Shown here: in pieces, positions 17,639 through 25,896 of the stretch
Position numbering within the stretch: the first letter of the stretch is position 1
Layout of the letters: the number at the start of each line of letters is the position of its first letter
Assembly (NCBI RefSeq): GCF_000993805.1
Contig: NZ_CP009961.1
Span: 148,001 to 212,000, forward strand
Length of the DNA: 64,000 bases
Origin: Thermofilum uzonense
GTDB lineage: Archaea; Thermoproteota; Thermoprotei; Thermofilales; Thermofilaceae
Direction of reading: 5' to 3'
The notes under the pieces: generated by a model
What the model was told of the DNA's origin: nothing
What the model saw: only the letters and a program-made list of their open reading frames with translations
The model's database searches: none
Made by a program: the position numbers and the translations under genes

Positions 17639-17989
17639 ATGTCTAGGAAACAATCTTCAAGCGATGTGGGGGCACTCCGAGTAAATACAACTATAAAACT
17701 TTACACCTTAATCCTCCTAGCAGAAGGGGAAAAACACGGATACGAGCTCATGCGAACCCTTGAGAAAATGATTGGAGCGCCTGTAGGTCCCTCACAAATA
17801 TATCCTTATTTAAGGAAGCTTGAAGAAGCAGGATTAGTCAAATCAAGAGAAGTGGGGTCACGGGATAAAAGATCTTACAAGCTTACCCGAGAAGGTGTGG
17901 AGTTCGTAAGAGATGTTTTGGAACGTTCTCTTTCGGTTATCCAGGCCGCTGTTAAGGTTATCGGGAGAGAAAAAGTGTGCTTACCTTAG
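17639..17989 (+). CDS. PadR-family transcriptional regulator
   Basis: A 116-residue winged-helix protein of the PadR type. The segment L-A-E-G-E-K-H-G-Y-E-L-M near residues 31-42, the P-S-Q-I-Y-P-Y-L-R-K-L-E-E-A-G-L-V recognition helix near residues 54-70, and the wing with D-K-R-S-Y-K-L-T are diagnostic. It has only a short C-terminal helix for dimerisation, so it belongs to the small PadR class. Targets are unknown: it sits between the prenyl synthase/methyltransferase pair and the geranylgeranyl reductase gene, all on the same strand, and may control them. Confidence 0.88.
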   Translation: MSRKQSSSDVGALRVNTTIKLYTLILLAEGEKHGYELMRTLEKMIGAPVGPSQIYPYLRKLEEAGLVKSREVGSRDKRSYKLTREGVEFVRDVLERSLSVIQAAVKVIGREKVCLP

Positions 17990-18044
17990 GAGCTGAAAAA
18001 TTCACAATCAATCCTTAAATAAATGATAGTCTCTAAGGGTGCTG

Positions 18045-19175
18045 ATGCTCAGGGTTGTAGTCATAGGCGTTGGACCAGCAGGCGCCGCTGCGTTAAGACG
18101 TCTAGAAGAACTTGGTGTGAAAGCCATAGGAATAGAGAGGAAAAAAAGTCTGGAAACACCAACTGTGTGCGGTGAGTTTCTACCTGAGCCAACTGCAATA
18201 TCTTTCATCTCTAACAAGCCGTCTGTTAAGAAAGCCTATCAGTATATCGCTCTTGCCCGTAAGCTAAACACCTTTAGGGAAGTTCACCTTGAGATAGAAG
18301 GAATAAAGACTTTCAAGATGAAGATTCCTGGCTTCACAGTAAACCGTAAGGAACTAGTCGAGAAACTAGCCGGCAACTCCGAGTTGATTCTTGGAGATGA
18401 CATCGTTTCCGTTTTAAAAACTCCCGATGGATATCTAATCAAGACGCGTAAAGGTGTATCTATAGAATCCGAGTACATAATAGCGGCAGATGGTTTTCCA
18501 TCTACGACTCGGAGAATCGTGAACTGTCCTGCCCGACTCAGCGAAGTGGATTTGGCTCTAGGCATTAACGTCAAAGCCGAAACCCCCAATATGGACAAAA
18601 AAATAGTTTACATGTATGCCTCGCCCAAAACACCCGGTGGTTATGCCTGGATAATACCATACAATGGGTCGGTTTCAAACGTAGGTGTAGGTATAAGGTA
18701 TAACTTTGTAAAAAAGGGTGAAAACATCTCATATTTACTCGAGGAGTTTATACGACTTAATCCGAAGGGCTTTCTCACCGATTATAGCCTACTTGAAGCG
18801 CCGCGTTCAAGATGGATTCCCGTTTCAGGGTTTTACGGGTCGCCTGTCTGTGGCCACGTCCTCTTTGCCGGTGATTCTTTAGGAGCCACTAATCCAATCA
18901 ACGGAGGTGGTATATTTACCTCTATGAGTCTAGGAATACTCGCCGCTGATGCAGTCTGGCTCGATAATCCAACTGTTTATGAACAGAGGGCCTGGAATGA
19001 AATAGGAAGCATCCTTGAAATCGGTAGAGCTTACCGAAAACTAGTTGACTGGTTTTTCGAAAACTGGAGTTACGCGAAAATTATCTCTTTGTTGCCGAAT
19101 ACATTAATCACAAGGATAATAAAAGGTGAAAAAACACTCCTTTATCCTCTACTTACTCTTGGAACAAGAAGCTAA
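18045..19175 (+). CDS. Geranylgeranyl reductase family FAD protein
   Basis: About 376 residues. The N-terminal dinucleotide fold reads V-I-G-V-G-P-A-G-A-A-A, the substrate-side motif T-V-C-G-E follows near residue 42, A-A-D-G marks the second flavin contact near residue 149, and F-A-G-D-S-x-G near residue 276 is the third. In archaea this family saturates the geranylgeranyl chains of membrane lipids. A TATA-like TTAAATAAAT (18015-18024) about 26 bases before the ATG at 18045 supports that start over a GTG six bases earlier. With the prenyl synthase it forms a lipid-related neighbourhood. The 3' end overlaps the convergent gene by 23 bases. Confidence 0.85.
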   Translation: MLRVVVIGVGPAGAAALRRLEELGVKAIGIERKKSLETPTVCGEFLPEPTAISFISNKPSVKKAYQYIALARKLNTFREVHLEIEGIKTFKMKIPGFTVNRKELVEKLAGNSELILGDDIVSVLKTPDGYLIKTRKGVSIESEYIIAADGFPSTTRRIVNCPARLSEVDLALGINVKAETPNMDKKIVYMYASPKTPGGYAWIIPYNGSVSNVGVGIRYNFVKKGENISYLLEEFIRLNPKGFLTDYSLLEAPRSRWIPVSGFYGSPVCGHVLFAGDSLGATNPINGGGIFTSMSLGILAADAVWLDNPTVYEQRAWNEIGSILEIGRAYRKLVDWFFENWSYAKIISLLPNTLITRIIKGEKTLLYPLLTLGTRS

Positions 19176-19914
19176 ACCTTTGATCGACCTCTGCGGGTTC
19201 GAGCTTCTCATAAGCTTCAGTAGTCCCTAAGTCGAACCAAAAGCTAGAAGTTATATAGCCTCCTACTCGTAAATTCCGTTGAAGGAACATTCCTATTAAG
19301 TCGCCCATAATGTCAATATCCTTTTTGTTCTCAGCTATCTCACTCAGATAGTCCAGCGCACGCCTCCTTACGACTAGCACTCCTATTGTTACCGGCTTGC
19401 CGAGGAATGGCTTTTCGACAAGTTTTGTCACTCTGTCTCCTTCGAGCTCGGCTACTCCGACAGCAACACGATAATTTGGAGACAATGCAAGCGTTGAAGT
19501 GAAGTTTTTCTCCTCATGGAACTTGATCATATCAGCGAGATTAATGTCCGAGAGAATATCTCCATAATATATTAGAACGTTCTCCGCGTTATCTAAGACG
19601 CCCTTCAAGTAAGCATTATAGAGGGCTCCACCGTTACCTCCATAGTTAGGGTCATCCCACACATAAGAAATGCTTACACCATATCTCTCTCCTTTATTGA
19701 AGTAATTGACTATTTGTTGACCTTTGTACCCCACAAGCATTACAATGTCTCTAATCCCATGATACTTCATCAAACGTACAATGTATTCTAAGAGCGGTTT
19801 TTGCTGCGTGCCTATAGGTATCATAGCTTTCTGAAAGTAATAGGTTAAAGGTCGCAGCCTTTTTCCCTCACCCCCGCAAAGAATGACACCAACGGTATTT
19901 CCTAGTTCGCCCAT
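19153..19914 (-). CDS. NDP-sugar nucleotidyltransferase
   Basis: A 253-residue pyrophosphorylase making nucleotide sugars. The signature is V-I-L-C-G-G-E-G-K-R-L-R-P-L-T near residues 10-24, K-P-L-L-E-Y then G-G-N-G-G-A-L near residue 93, Y-Y-G-D-I-L near residue 116 and V-E-K-P near residue 165. It resembles RfbA/RmlA-like glucose-1-phosphate thymidylyl- or uridylyltransferases; the sugar is not determined by the sequence. It lacks a left-handed beta-helix tail, unlike the enzyme at 41644. It is divergent from enolase. Confidence 0.85.
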   Translation of the reverse strand: MGELGNTVGVILCGGEGKRLRPLTYYFQKAMIPIGTQQKPLLEYIVRLMKYHGIRDIVMLVGYKGQQIVNYFNKGERYGVSISYVWDDPNYGGNGGALYNAYLKGVLDNAENVLIYYGDILSDINLADMIKFHEEKNFTSTLALSPNYRVAVGVAELEGDRVTKLVEKPFLGKPVTIGVLVVRRRALDYLSEIAENKKDIDIMGDLIGMFLQRNLRVGGYITSSFWFDLGTTEAYEKLEPAEVDQRFSFLFQE

Positions 19915-19931
19915 ACGGTTTTAGTGACGTC

Positions 19932-19978
19932 AACAAATTATTTGTTTTTATTGGTCACATCGTGATTTTACGAAATCA
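19932..19978. promoter_or_regulatory. Two perfect inverted repeats between divergent genes
   Basis: In the 123-bp gap between the nucleotidyltransferase and enolase genes, AACAAAT-T-ATTTGTT (19932-19946) is a perfect 15-bp inverted repeat that overlaps the likely TATA region of the leftward gene. TGATTT-TACG-AAATCA (19963-19978) is a second one nearer enolase. They could be operators or transcript hairpins. Nothing in the window says which regulator would use them. Confidence 0.4.
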
Positions 19979-20037
19979 ATGATTAATAATAAAGGTTAAG
20001 AAGGATAATTGTTAAAAAGGGGTTTCCTTAATACCAT

Positions 20038-21360
20038 GTGCAAAGCAAAAGTTACTTGTGGGAAGATGACTTTGATATAACAAAGATTAGATCCCGATGG
20101 GTTCTTGATTCACGCTCTAATCCTACCGTTGAAACAGAGGTTTATACGCTCGCAGGTGGTTTTGGAAGGGCTATAGTACCTTCAGGAGCATCTACAGGTT
20201 CCCACGAAGCACTAGAGTTGAGAGATGGATCCCGCGAATTTCACGGTCGGGGTGTTTTAAAAGCAGTCGAGAACGTGAATACGGTAATAGCGCGAGAGAT
20301 AATAGGAATGGATTCACGCCGCCAAGAAGACATTGATAAGAAAATGTTAGATATTGACGGGACACCAAACAAATCAAGACTAGGGGCTAACGCAATCCTA
20401 TCTGTTTCCCTAGCGGTAGCCCACGCAGCCTCAAGCACTTATGGTGTTCCTCTATACTTTTACCTAGGAGGAATGCAGGCCTATCTACTTCCAGTTCCCC
20501 TAATGAATATAATTAACGGCGGGAAGCACGCTGGTAACGAGCTGAAGATACAAGAATTCATGATAGTCCCGGTGGGCGCTAAAACTTTCCGTGAAGCCTT
20601 GAAAATGGGCAGCGAGACATATAATTCATTAAGAAAAATTTTGAAGGAAAAATACGGCAGCTCAGCCATAAATGTGGGCGACGAGGGAGGTTTTGCCCCT
20701 CCAATGAAAAACACACGTGAAGCGTTAGATGCCTTGATAGCAGCCATAAAGGACTCGGGTTATTCTCCCGGCAAAGACATCGCCCTTGCTCTCGATGCTG
20801 CAGCCTCAGAATTCTACGACGATAAGAGGAATGTTTATTATCTTGATGGCAAGGAATATTCTCGTGAGAACCTCATCAATTACTATAAAGAATTAGTGCA
20901 AGAGTATCCCATTGTTTCAATAGAGGATCCTCTCCACGAGGAAGACTTCGAAGGTTTCGCCATAGCGACGCAAGAGTTAAAGATACAAATCGTAGGGGAT
21001 GATCTCTTTGTCACTAATGTTAAGAGGATATCAAAGGGCATTGCCTCAAGGGCTGCAAATGCGCTTCTCTTGAAGGTGAACCAGATAGGAACACTGACGG
21101 AATCATTAAATGCTGCGAGGCTTGTAACTATGAACAACTACTCTCTTATAATAAGTCATAGGAGTGGTGAAAGCGAGGACGTAACAATCTCGCATATAGC
21201 AGTTGCTCTAAATGCTGGGCAGATAAAAACTGGGGCGCCCGCTAGGGGGGAGAGAACAGCTAAGTATAATGAGCTCTTAAGGATTGAGGAGGAGCTAGGC
21301 TCTCGAGCCACCTACCCGGGCATAGGTATATTCAAACACTATAAGCTAGGCTCGTTGTAA
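20038..21360 (+). CDS. eno: Enolase (phosphopyruvate hydratase)
   Basis: A complete 440-residue enolase, converting 2-phosphoglycerate to phosphoenolpyruvate. Key parts are the mobile loop [10 protein letters not shown] near residue 45, G-D-E-G-G-F-A-P near residue 219, the metal/catalytic stretch S-I-E-D-P-L near residue 302, L-L-K-V-N-Q-I-G-T near residue 345 (catalytic Lys) and S-H-R-S-G-E near residue 380. The normally invariant D-S-R-G-N-P reads D-S-R-S-N-P here. The start is GTG at 20038, with an ATG two bases earlier in another frame. An N-terminal extension of about ten residues precedes the usual start. Confidence 0.96.
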   Translation: MQSKSYLWEDDFDITKIRSRWVLDSRSNPTVETEVYTLAGGFGRAIVPSGASTGSHEALELRDGSREFHGRGVLKAVENVNTVIAREIIGMDSRRQEDIDKKMLDIDGTPNKSRLGANAILSVSLAVAHAASSTYGVPLYFYLGGMQAYLLPVPLMNIINGGKHAGNELKIQEFMIVPVGAKTFREALKMGSETYNSLRKILKEKYGSSAINVGDEGGFAPPMKNTREALDALIAAIKDSGYSPGKDIALALDAAASEFYDDKRNVYYLDGKEYSRENLINYYKELVQEYPIVSIEDPLHEEDFEGFAIATQELKIQIVGDDLFVTNVKRISKGIASRAANALLLKVNQIGTLTESLNAARLVTMNNYSLIISHRSGESEDVTISHIAVALNAGQIKTGAPARGERTAKYNELLRIEEELGSRATYPGIGIFKHYKLGSL

Positions 21361-21404
21361 AGTGAAACTAAAAATTTATTTCTGATGTTAAGATAAGGCA
21401 TTCT

Positions 21405-22220
21405 GTGTCTTTGCCTTTGACACATGGTACTGTCGTATCTAAGAATATCCTTAGTAAATGGACGGAAGCAGACCCCTTTGTAAACCGACTGGTTTCTACT
21501 CTAGAAAGCGACGAGGAGGTAATAGCTCTGCTCGAAATGAGCAATATTAACGCAGTGAAACGTCTTGGATTCAATGATCACGGCCCGGTTCACGCTAGAA
21601 TAGTTGCAGGTGTGGCGCTAGAGATACTAAACTTATTGCTAAACAGAAATATTGGAATGAGTACTTTGCAGGATGGAACATCTAAAAGCATCGATGAGGT
21701 AAAAGCGATACTCGTCCTTGCAAGTTACCTTCATGATGTTGGTAATTCTATTCACCGCGAATACCATGAAATGGTTGGAAGCCTCCTAGCTAAAGATATA
21801 GTTGATAGGATACTTCAACAAATATTTCCGAAAATTGGCGGAAGGCGTTACATGTTGCGCCAAGAGATACTCTCGGCAATATTCAGCACTGAATATGATG
21901 TGCGAGCATTAACGATGGAGGCCAGTATAGTGAAGCTCGCAGATGGATTAGACATGTCTGAAGGAAGAGCCAGACTGCCCTACAAGATGGGTAAGATTGA
22001 CATGCATTCCCTATCGGCTCTTAACATTAAGCATGTTGAAATCTCTCCAGCAGAGGACGTTCCTATACTTGTATCAGTTTACATGGATGATCTGGCAGGT
22101 TTCTTTCAGGTGGAGCGCGTTCTCATGCCTAAGATTGAATCAACTAAGCTGAAAGGTCTAGTAAGGATAAACATCTATAACGCAAGAGGGGAGCTAGTAG
22201 CCTCTATAAAAACAGGCTAA
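21405..22220 (+). CDS. HD-domain metal-dependent phosphohydrolase
   Basis: A 271-residue HD superfamily protein. Histidine ligands occur in H-G-P-V-H-A-R near residue 57, the signature S-Y-L-H-D-V-G-N near residue 107 and E-Y-H-E near residue 119, with a final D in L-A-D-G-L-D near residue 185. Such proteins hydrolyse nucleotides or phosphoesters; the substrate here is unknown. It starts with GTG at 21405 after an AT-rich box and lies 44 bases after enolase. The DegT gene follows immediately. Confidence 0.82.
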   Translation: MSLPLTHGTVVSKNILSKWTEADPFVNRLVSTLESDEEVIALLEMSNINAVKRLGFNDHGPVHARIVAGVALEILNLLLNRNIGMSTLQDGTSKSIDEVKAILVLASYLHDVGNSIHREYHEMVGSLLAKDIVDRILQQIFPKIGGRRYMLRQEILSAIFSTEYDVRALTMEASIVKLADGLDMSEGRARLPYKMGKIDMHSLSALNIKHVEISPAEDVPILVSVYMDDLAGFFQVERVLMPKIESTKLKGLVRINIYNARGELVASIKTG

Positions 22221-22275
22221 ATTGCTCGAAAATACCCTTAATTACCTCGTACTCCATAAAGCTAAGCGACAAAGC

Positions 22276-23496
22276 ATGGAAGTACCAGCCATCGAAGGAG
22301 GCAAGCCGCTGCGTGAACATTTTAAAGAGTATTACCCCTCATTCACCGAATACGAAAAACAATTAGTTTTATCCGTATTGGAATCCGGAAGACTAGCCTC
22401 TGGTCTAGGCAAGTATGTAAGAGAGTTTGAGGAGTCTTTTGCTAGATTCATAGGGGTTAAGCATGCCCTCGCACTTATAAATGGAACAGCCGCGCTCCAC
22501 ACTGCCGTGGCAAGCTTAGGGATTGGTTCCGGAGATGAAGTTATAACTACGCCCTTCAGCTTTGTGGCAACTGCCACCTCCATCCTTCACAACAACGCGA
22601 TTCCGGTTTTCGGGGATATAGAGCTGGATACATTGAATCTTGACCCAGAAACGATACCTGACAAGATAACAAACAGAACTAAGGCGATACTCGTTGTCCA
22701 TCTGGCTGGGCACCCCGCCGAAATGGATGAAATAATGAAAATAGCCCGGGAGCACGATCTAGCCGTCATAGAGGACTGTGCACAGGCTATCGGAAGCGAG
22801 TATAAAGGAAGAAAGGTAGGATCCATAGGAAACATTGGAGGTTTTAGCTTCTATCAATCCAAAAATATGACGACAGGAGAGGGAGGAATGATTACGACGT
22901 CAGACGAACTCCTTTACCGACGTGCAAAGCTTTTCATCGAGCATGGTTCTGAGGAAAGATACTATCACACCATTCTCGGATGGAACTACCGAATGACTGA
23001 GTTACAGGCTGCACTGGGCCTTGGCCAGTTAAAGAGGATTGACGAGTTGAATCATGCAAGAGAGGAAATAGCTAAAATCTACACAGATGAGCTGGAATCA
23101 CTAGATGGGTACCTCTTACTACTGCCTAAACCTAAACCGCACGTAAAACATACGTGGCACATCTATCAGGTACTTTTAAAGCTGGAAAACCTGCGAGTAA
23201 ATCGTGACCGAATAGTTGAGGCCGTAAGAAAGGAAAACCTTCTCGCACTAGTAGCCTATCCTAGAACTATATACGAGAACCCGTTATTTCAGAACCTGAA
23301 TGCTTACGGTAATGGATGTCCATGGTCATGCCCGTTCTATGGAGCTAAGATCACATACAAGGCTGGCCTCTCTCCCAAAGCGGAGTTTGCCGCCCGAAGC
23401 GTCGTAACACTACCGACTCTAGCGGGTATGACAGCTGAAGATGCTATCGACACTGCAAAGGCATTAAAGAAAGTTTTAATATACTATAAAAAGTGA
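22276..23496 (+). CDS. DegT/DnrJ/EryC1/StrS-family sugar aminotransferase
   Basis: About 406 residues of the PLP-dependent family that aminates keto-sugars on nucleotide carriers. Recognisable marks are I-E-G-G-K-P-L-R at the N-terminus, N-G-T-A-A-L-H near residue 69, E-D-C-A-Q-A near residue 165, the internal aldimine lysine in F-Y-Q-S-K-N-M-T-T-G-E-G-G near residue 197, and G-W-N-Y-R-M-T near residue 236. The frame is open from a TTG at 22222, but the ATG at 22276 gives the usual family N-terminus. It may act with the nucleotidyltransferase at 19153 in making an amino sugar. Confidence 0.87.
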   Translation: MEVPAIEGGKPLREHFKEYYPSFTEYEKQLVLSVLESGRLASGLGKYVREFEESFARFIGVKHALALINGTAALHTAVASLGIGSGDEVITTPFSFVATATSILHNNAIPVFGDIELDTLNLDPETIPDKITNRTKAILVVHLAGHPAEMDEIMKIAREHDLAVIEDCAQAIGSEYKGRKVGSIGNIGGFSFYQSKNMTTGEGGMITTSDELLYRRAKLFIEHGSEERYYHTILGWNYRMTELQAALGLGQLKRIDELNHAREEIAKIYTDELESLDGYLLLLPKPKPHVKHTWHIYQVLLKLENLRVNRDRIVEAVRKENLLALVAYPRTIYENPLFQNLNAYGNGCPWSCPFYGAKITYKAGLSPKAEFAARSVVTLPTLAGMTAEDAIDTAKALKKVLIYYKK

Positions 23497-23503
23497 TATA
23501 CCT

Positions 23504-24196
23504 GTGAGTCATCCAATAATCGAGAAAGCGTTACAGGATAAAAGAACCCTTCTCTCCCTCTCTGAATCTCTCCAAATACTAGAGAGCTATGGATTACCCG
23601 TCGTAGACTATGTTTACATTAAATCCCCTGAGGAGGCTACCGCAATTAAAGGTCTCTCTTTCCCTGTAGTTCTTAAAATAGATAGTCCTGACATTGTTCA
23701 CAAGACTGAGGCGGGGGCAGTGAAGGTGGGTATAAGGGACGCAGATGAATTAAAGAAATCAATAGAGGATATGTTGTCCAGAATCCGCCGGAGCCATCCA
23801 GATGCTCGAATAAACGGATTTGTAATCCAGGAGATGGTCCGAGGGGCTCAAGAAGTAATAATAGGAGGATTAAAGGATGAACAGTTTGGTCCCGTGATAG
23901 CTTTTGGGATAGGCGGAATACTAGTAGAGGTTCTAAAAGATGTTGTGTTTGAGATAGCTCCCGTAACTCCTGAACAGGCCCTGGGGATGATTCGTAGGAT
24001 CAAAGGTTACCAGTTACTCGAGGGGTATAGGGGGTTGCCTAAAGCCAACGTAAATCTCTTAGCAGATATTATTAGCAAGGCATCCATAATGTTTACTCAG
24101 CTTTCCTCTTTTATCTCCGAAATGGATCTTAACCCGACCTTTGTCTCCTCTGATTGGGTCAAGATTGCCGATGCACGGTTCAAGCTAAACGTTTAG
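23504..24196 (+). CDS. acdB: ADP-forming acyl-CoA synthetase, beta subunit (ATP-grasp)
   Basis: 230 residues matching the small subunit of archaeal acetyl-CoA synthetase (ADP-forming), which makes ATP from acyl-CoA at the end of sugar or peptide fermentation. The ATP-grasp marks are F-P-V-V-L-K-I near residue 52, H-K-T-E-A-G-A-V near residue 65, Q-E-M-V-R-G-A-Q-E-V-I-I-G near residue 110 and F-G-I-G-G-I-L-V-E near residue 136. The closing N-P sits in the E-M-D-L-N-P-T segment. The alpha subunit gene is not next to it or anywhere in the window. The GTG start lies 8 bases after the DegT gene. Confidence 0.9.
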   Translation: MSHPIIEKALQDKRTLLSLSESLQILESYGLPVVDYVYIKSPEEATAIKGLSFPVVLKIDSPDIVHKTEAGAVKVGIRDADELKKSIEDMLSRIRRSHPDARINGFVIQEMVRGAQEVIIGGLKDEQFGPVIAFGIGGILVEVLKDVVFEIAPVTPEQALGMIRRIKGYQLLEGYRGLPKANVNLLADIISKASIMFTQLSSFISEMDLNPTFVSSDWVKIADARFKLNV

Positions 24197-24234
24197 ACAC
24201 GATCAGGGCTCACAGTTTTTTGTTTGAGTCTACA

Positions 24235-24283
24235 TCAGTCGCGAGAAGACTCGTCACTCGTCCTGTTACCGTCGCCTCATCAT
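24235..24283 (-). ncRNA. C/D box guide RNA (predicted)
   Basis: In a 171-base gap the minus strand shows, in order, box C ATGATGA (24283-24277), a 12-nt guide, a weak D' position (AGGA), a 3-nt spacer, box C' GTGACGA (24257-24251), a 12-nt guide (GTCTTCTCGCGA) and box D CTGA (24238-24235). The 12-nt spacing of both guides is exactly that of archaeal C/D RNAs that direct 2'-O-methylation with L7Ae, Nop5 and fibrillarin. The D guide is complementary to TCGCGAGAAGAC, which resembles, from memory, the peptidyl-transferase region of archaeal 23S rRNA. The D' box is degenerate, so only the D guide may be active. Confidence 0.65.
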
Positions 24284-24367
24284 CTAATGTTGAATACACA
24301 GTTCATTTATATATCGCTTACTTCTGGTTAGAAAAATAAAAATAGAAGTTTTACTAATATATTTGCG

Positions 24368-24706
24368 GTGACGGCCTTGACCCTTTCCTTTGGAACTCTT
24401 CTCGAGTTTCTCATTTCGTGGATAGTAAGTGCTGTGATAATATATATTGCATTGAAGATCTTTCCTGGTAAACAGCAACGAGAAAACATAACCGGGGCTC
24501 TAATTGCTGCTCTTATAGGCGAGATAATTTTCGCTTTCTTCAACCTTATAAGAATACCTTTCGGCAATCTACTAGCGATTATAGTGTGGTTGTATGCACT
24601 TAGAAAGCTCTTCGGGGTCGGTTGGCTGGGTGCTGCTGTAATTGCTATCCTGATATACATCTTGAGCTTAATAGTTTCACTTATAGGTCTACCTCACCTT
24701 CTGTAA
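24368..24706 (+). CDS. Small four-helix membrane protein
   Basis: 112 residues made almost wholly of hydrophobic segments (about residues 8-28, 42-60, 64-80 and 84-108) with a short charged link K-Q-Q-R-E-N near residue 38. It looks like one of the small phage-holin-like or DUF-type archaeal membrane proteins; I do not recognise a named family. The start is GTG at 24368 after a TATA-like TAATATATTT. An antisense frame of similar length exists but is far less protein-like. It stands between acdB and an unknown gene on the same strand. Confidence 0.6.
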   Translation: MTALTLSFGTLLEFLISWIVSAVIIYIALKIFPGKQQRENITGALIAALIGEIIFAFFNLIRIPFGNLLAIIVWLYALRKLFGVGWLGAAVIAILIYILSLIVSLIGLPHLL

Positions 24707-24763
24707 GATTACTTCGAGAATAGAATATCTTTTTTAGGAACCTTTGCGTAAGGAGTTGCAGGT

Positions 24764-25441
24764 GTGTGTAATATCATGGAGGGGAGGATGTCGTATTCTA
24801 CGCTGAAGTCCATTATATCTCATTATCTCTTAAATGTTTTCTCAGAGCTTTCACAACAAGAGGCAGATTTTATGAGCGATGTAGCTGCACAAGACTTCAT
24901 CAATTATATTTCGGTAATGAATGACTTCTTACACGATAGTGACTTCTCTATTAAAGCTTTGAACTATATTTCGCGTTTGGCTGATCAAAATCCCTTGGAA
25001 ATAGATAAAATTCTAAGGGATTGGATTGAAGTATGGGTTCTCAAGTGGAAACAAAGGGTAAAATTAGTCATGGGTGATGATGAGGCGAACAATAAAGCTT
25101 ACCAGGAATTAGAAGACAAAGTCTCTCCTTTACTCAGCACGCTTGGAGGAGACCTTATTACTTTCAGGAAGTTTGCGATAGGTTCACTTATAAGTTCTGG
25201 GGAAGTATGTTTCACAAATCTAATGGCCGACATGATCATAAAGGAAGTTCTTTTTAAAGTCGCTTCGAGTCAAAATAGCGAAGAGGTACTGCGATTCGTG
25301 AAATCCAACCCTATTTTCATAGTAAACGAAATTATCAAGAAGGTTAAGGAGCTTAGCAGGTTTAAAGGGAACCTTGTTGTTGTAAGGATTAATCCAGCAT
25401 TTTTCCAGGAGATGCAAGGTGAGGCAATTGAGTGGTGGTGA
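24764..25441 (+). CDS. Hypothetical helical protein
   Basis: I do not recognise this 225-residue protein. It is predicted mostly alpha-helical, soluble and acidic (many D/E, few glycines) with no clear catalytic motif. The GTG at 24764 is preceded by AAGGAG at 8 bases spacing, so it is the likely start; ATGs at 24776 and 24788 are alternatives. Its end overlaps the start of the bifunctional-nuclease gene by 23 bases, and xerA follows, so these three form an operon. This may hint at a role in DNA or nucleotide processes, but nothing more can be said. Confidence 0.65.
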   Translation: MCNIMEGRMSYSTLKSIISHYLLNVFSELSQQEADFMSDVAAQDFINYISVMNDFLHDSDFSIKALNYISRLADQNPLEIDKILRDWIEVWVLKWKQRVKLVMGDDEANNKAYQELEDKVSPLLSTLGGDLITFRKFAIGSLISSGEVCFTNLMADMIIKEVLFKVASSQNSEEVLRFVKSNPIFIVNEIIKKVKELSRFKGNLVVVRINPAFFQEMQGEAIEWW

Positions 25442-25895
25442 AGCCGAACGTTATTTGAAGGCTGAAGTTGTAGGGGTTTACCCTGTAGTTATCGAGTCAT
25501 CAGGAGCAGCATTCGTGATGCTACTCGAAGCAGCTGAGTGGAAAGGTAAAATGCTGCCCATATACATCGGTGTCAGTGAAGGATTATCGATACAAAATGC
25601 TCTATCTGGAGTCAAGATGGAGAGGCCTCTAACGCATGATCTTCTAATAAATATTCTTGAAGCACTGGGAGTTACGATTGAAAAGGTGACAATAGATGCC
25701 TTGCTTAACAACACGGTATATACTGCAACCTTAGTACTGAGAAAAGGAGAAGAGGGAAACTCTGAGAGGATCTTCATAGACGCCAGGCCTAGTGATAGCG
25801 TTGCACTGGCTTTAAGAGCCGGCGCCCCTATATATGTAGCCGCCCATCTTGAAGCATATGCCCGGAGTCCTGAAGAACTGGGGTTGAAGGAATAA
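25419..25895 (+). CDS. Bifunctional nuclease domain protein (DUF151/BFN family)
   Basis: 158 residues matching the BFN (DUF151) family. The typical pattern is an N-terminal strand then L-P-I-Y-I-G-x-S-E near residues 45-53, R-P-L-T-H-D-L near residue 69, and D-A-R-P-S-D-S-V-A-L-A-L-R near residue 125. Family members have been reported to have DNase/RNase activity, and the fold is found as a stand-alone protein in many archaea; the cellular role is uncertain. The start is GTG at 25419 (TTG at 25428 is possible), inside the end of the previous gene. xerA begins 1 base after its stop. Confidence 0.85.
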   Translation: MRQLSGGEAERYLKAEVVGVYPVVIESSGAAFVMLLEAAEWKGKMLPIYIGVSEGLSIQNALSGVKMERPLTHDLLINILEALGVTIEKVTIDALLNNTVYTATLVLRKGEEGNSERIFIDARPSDSVALALRAGAPIYVAAHLEAYARSPEELGLKE

Positions 25896-25896
25896 A

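Noticed and set aside
24328-24660. Antisense 110-residue frame opposite the small membrane protein
   Set aside because: The plus-strand frame has clear membrane helices and a promoter; the antisense frame is low-complexity basic sequence.
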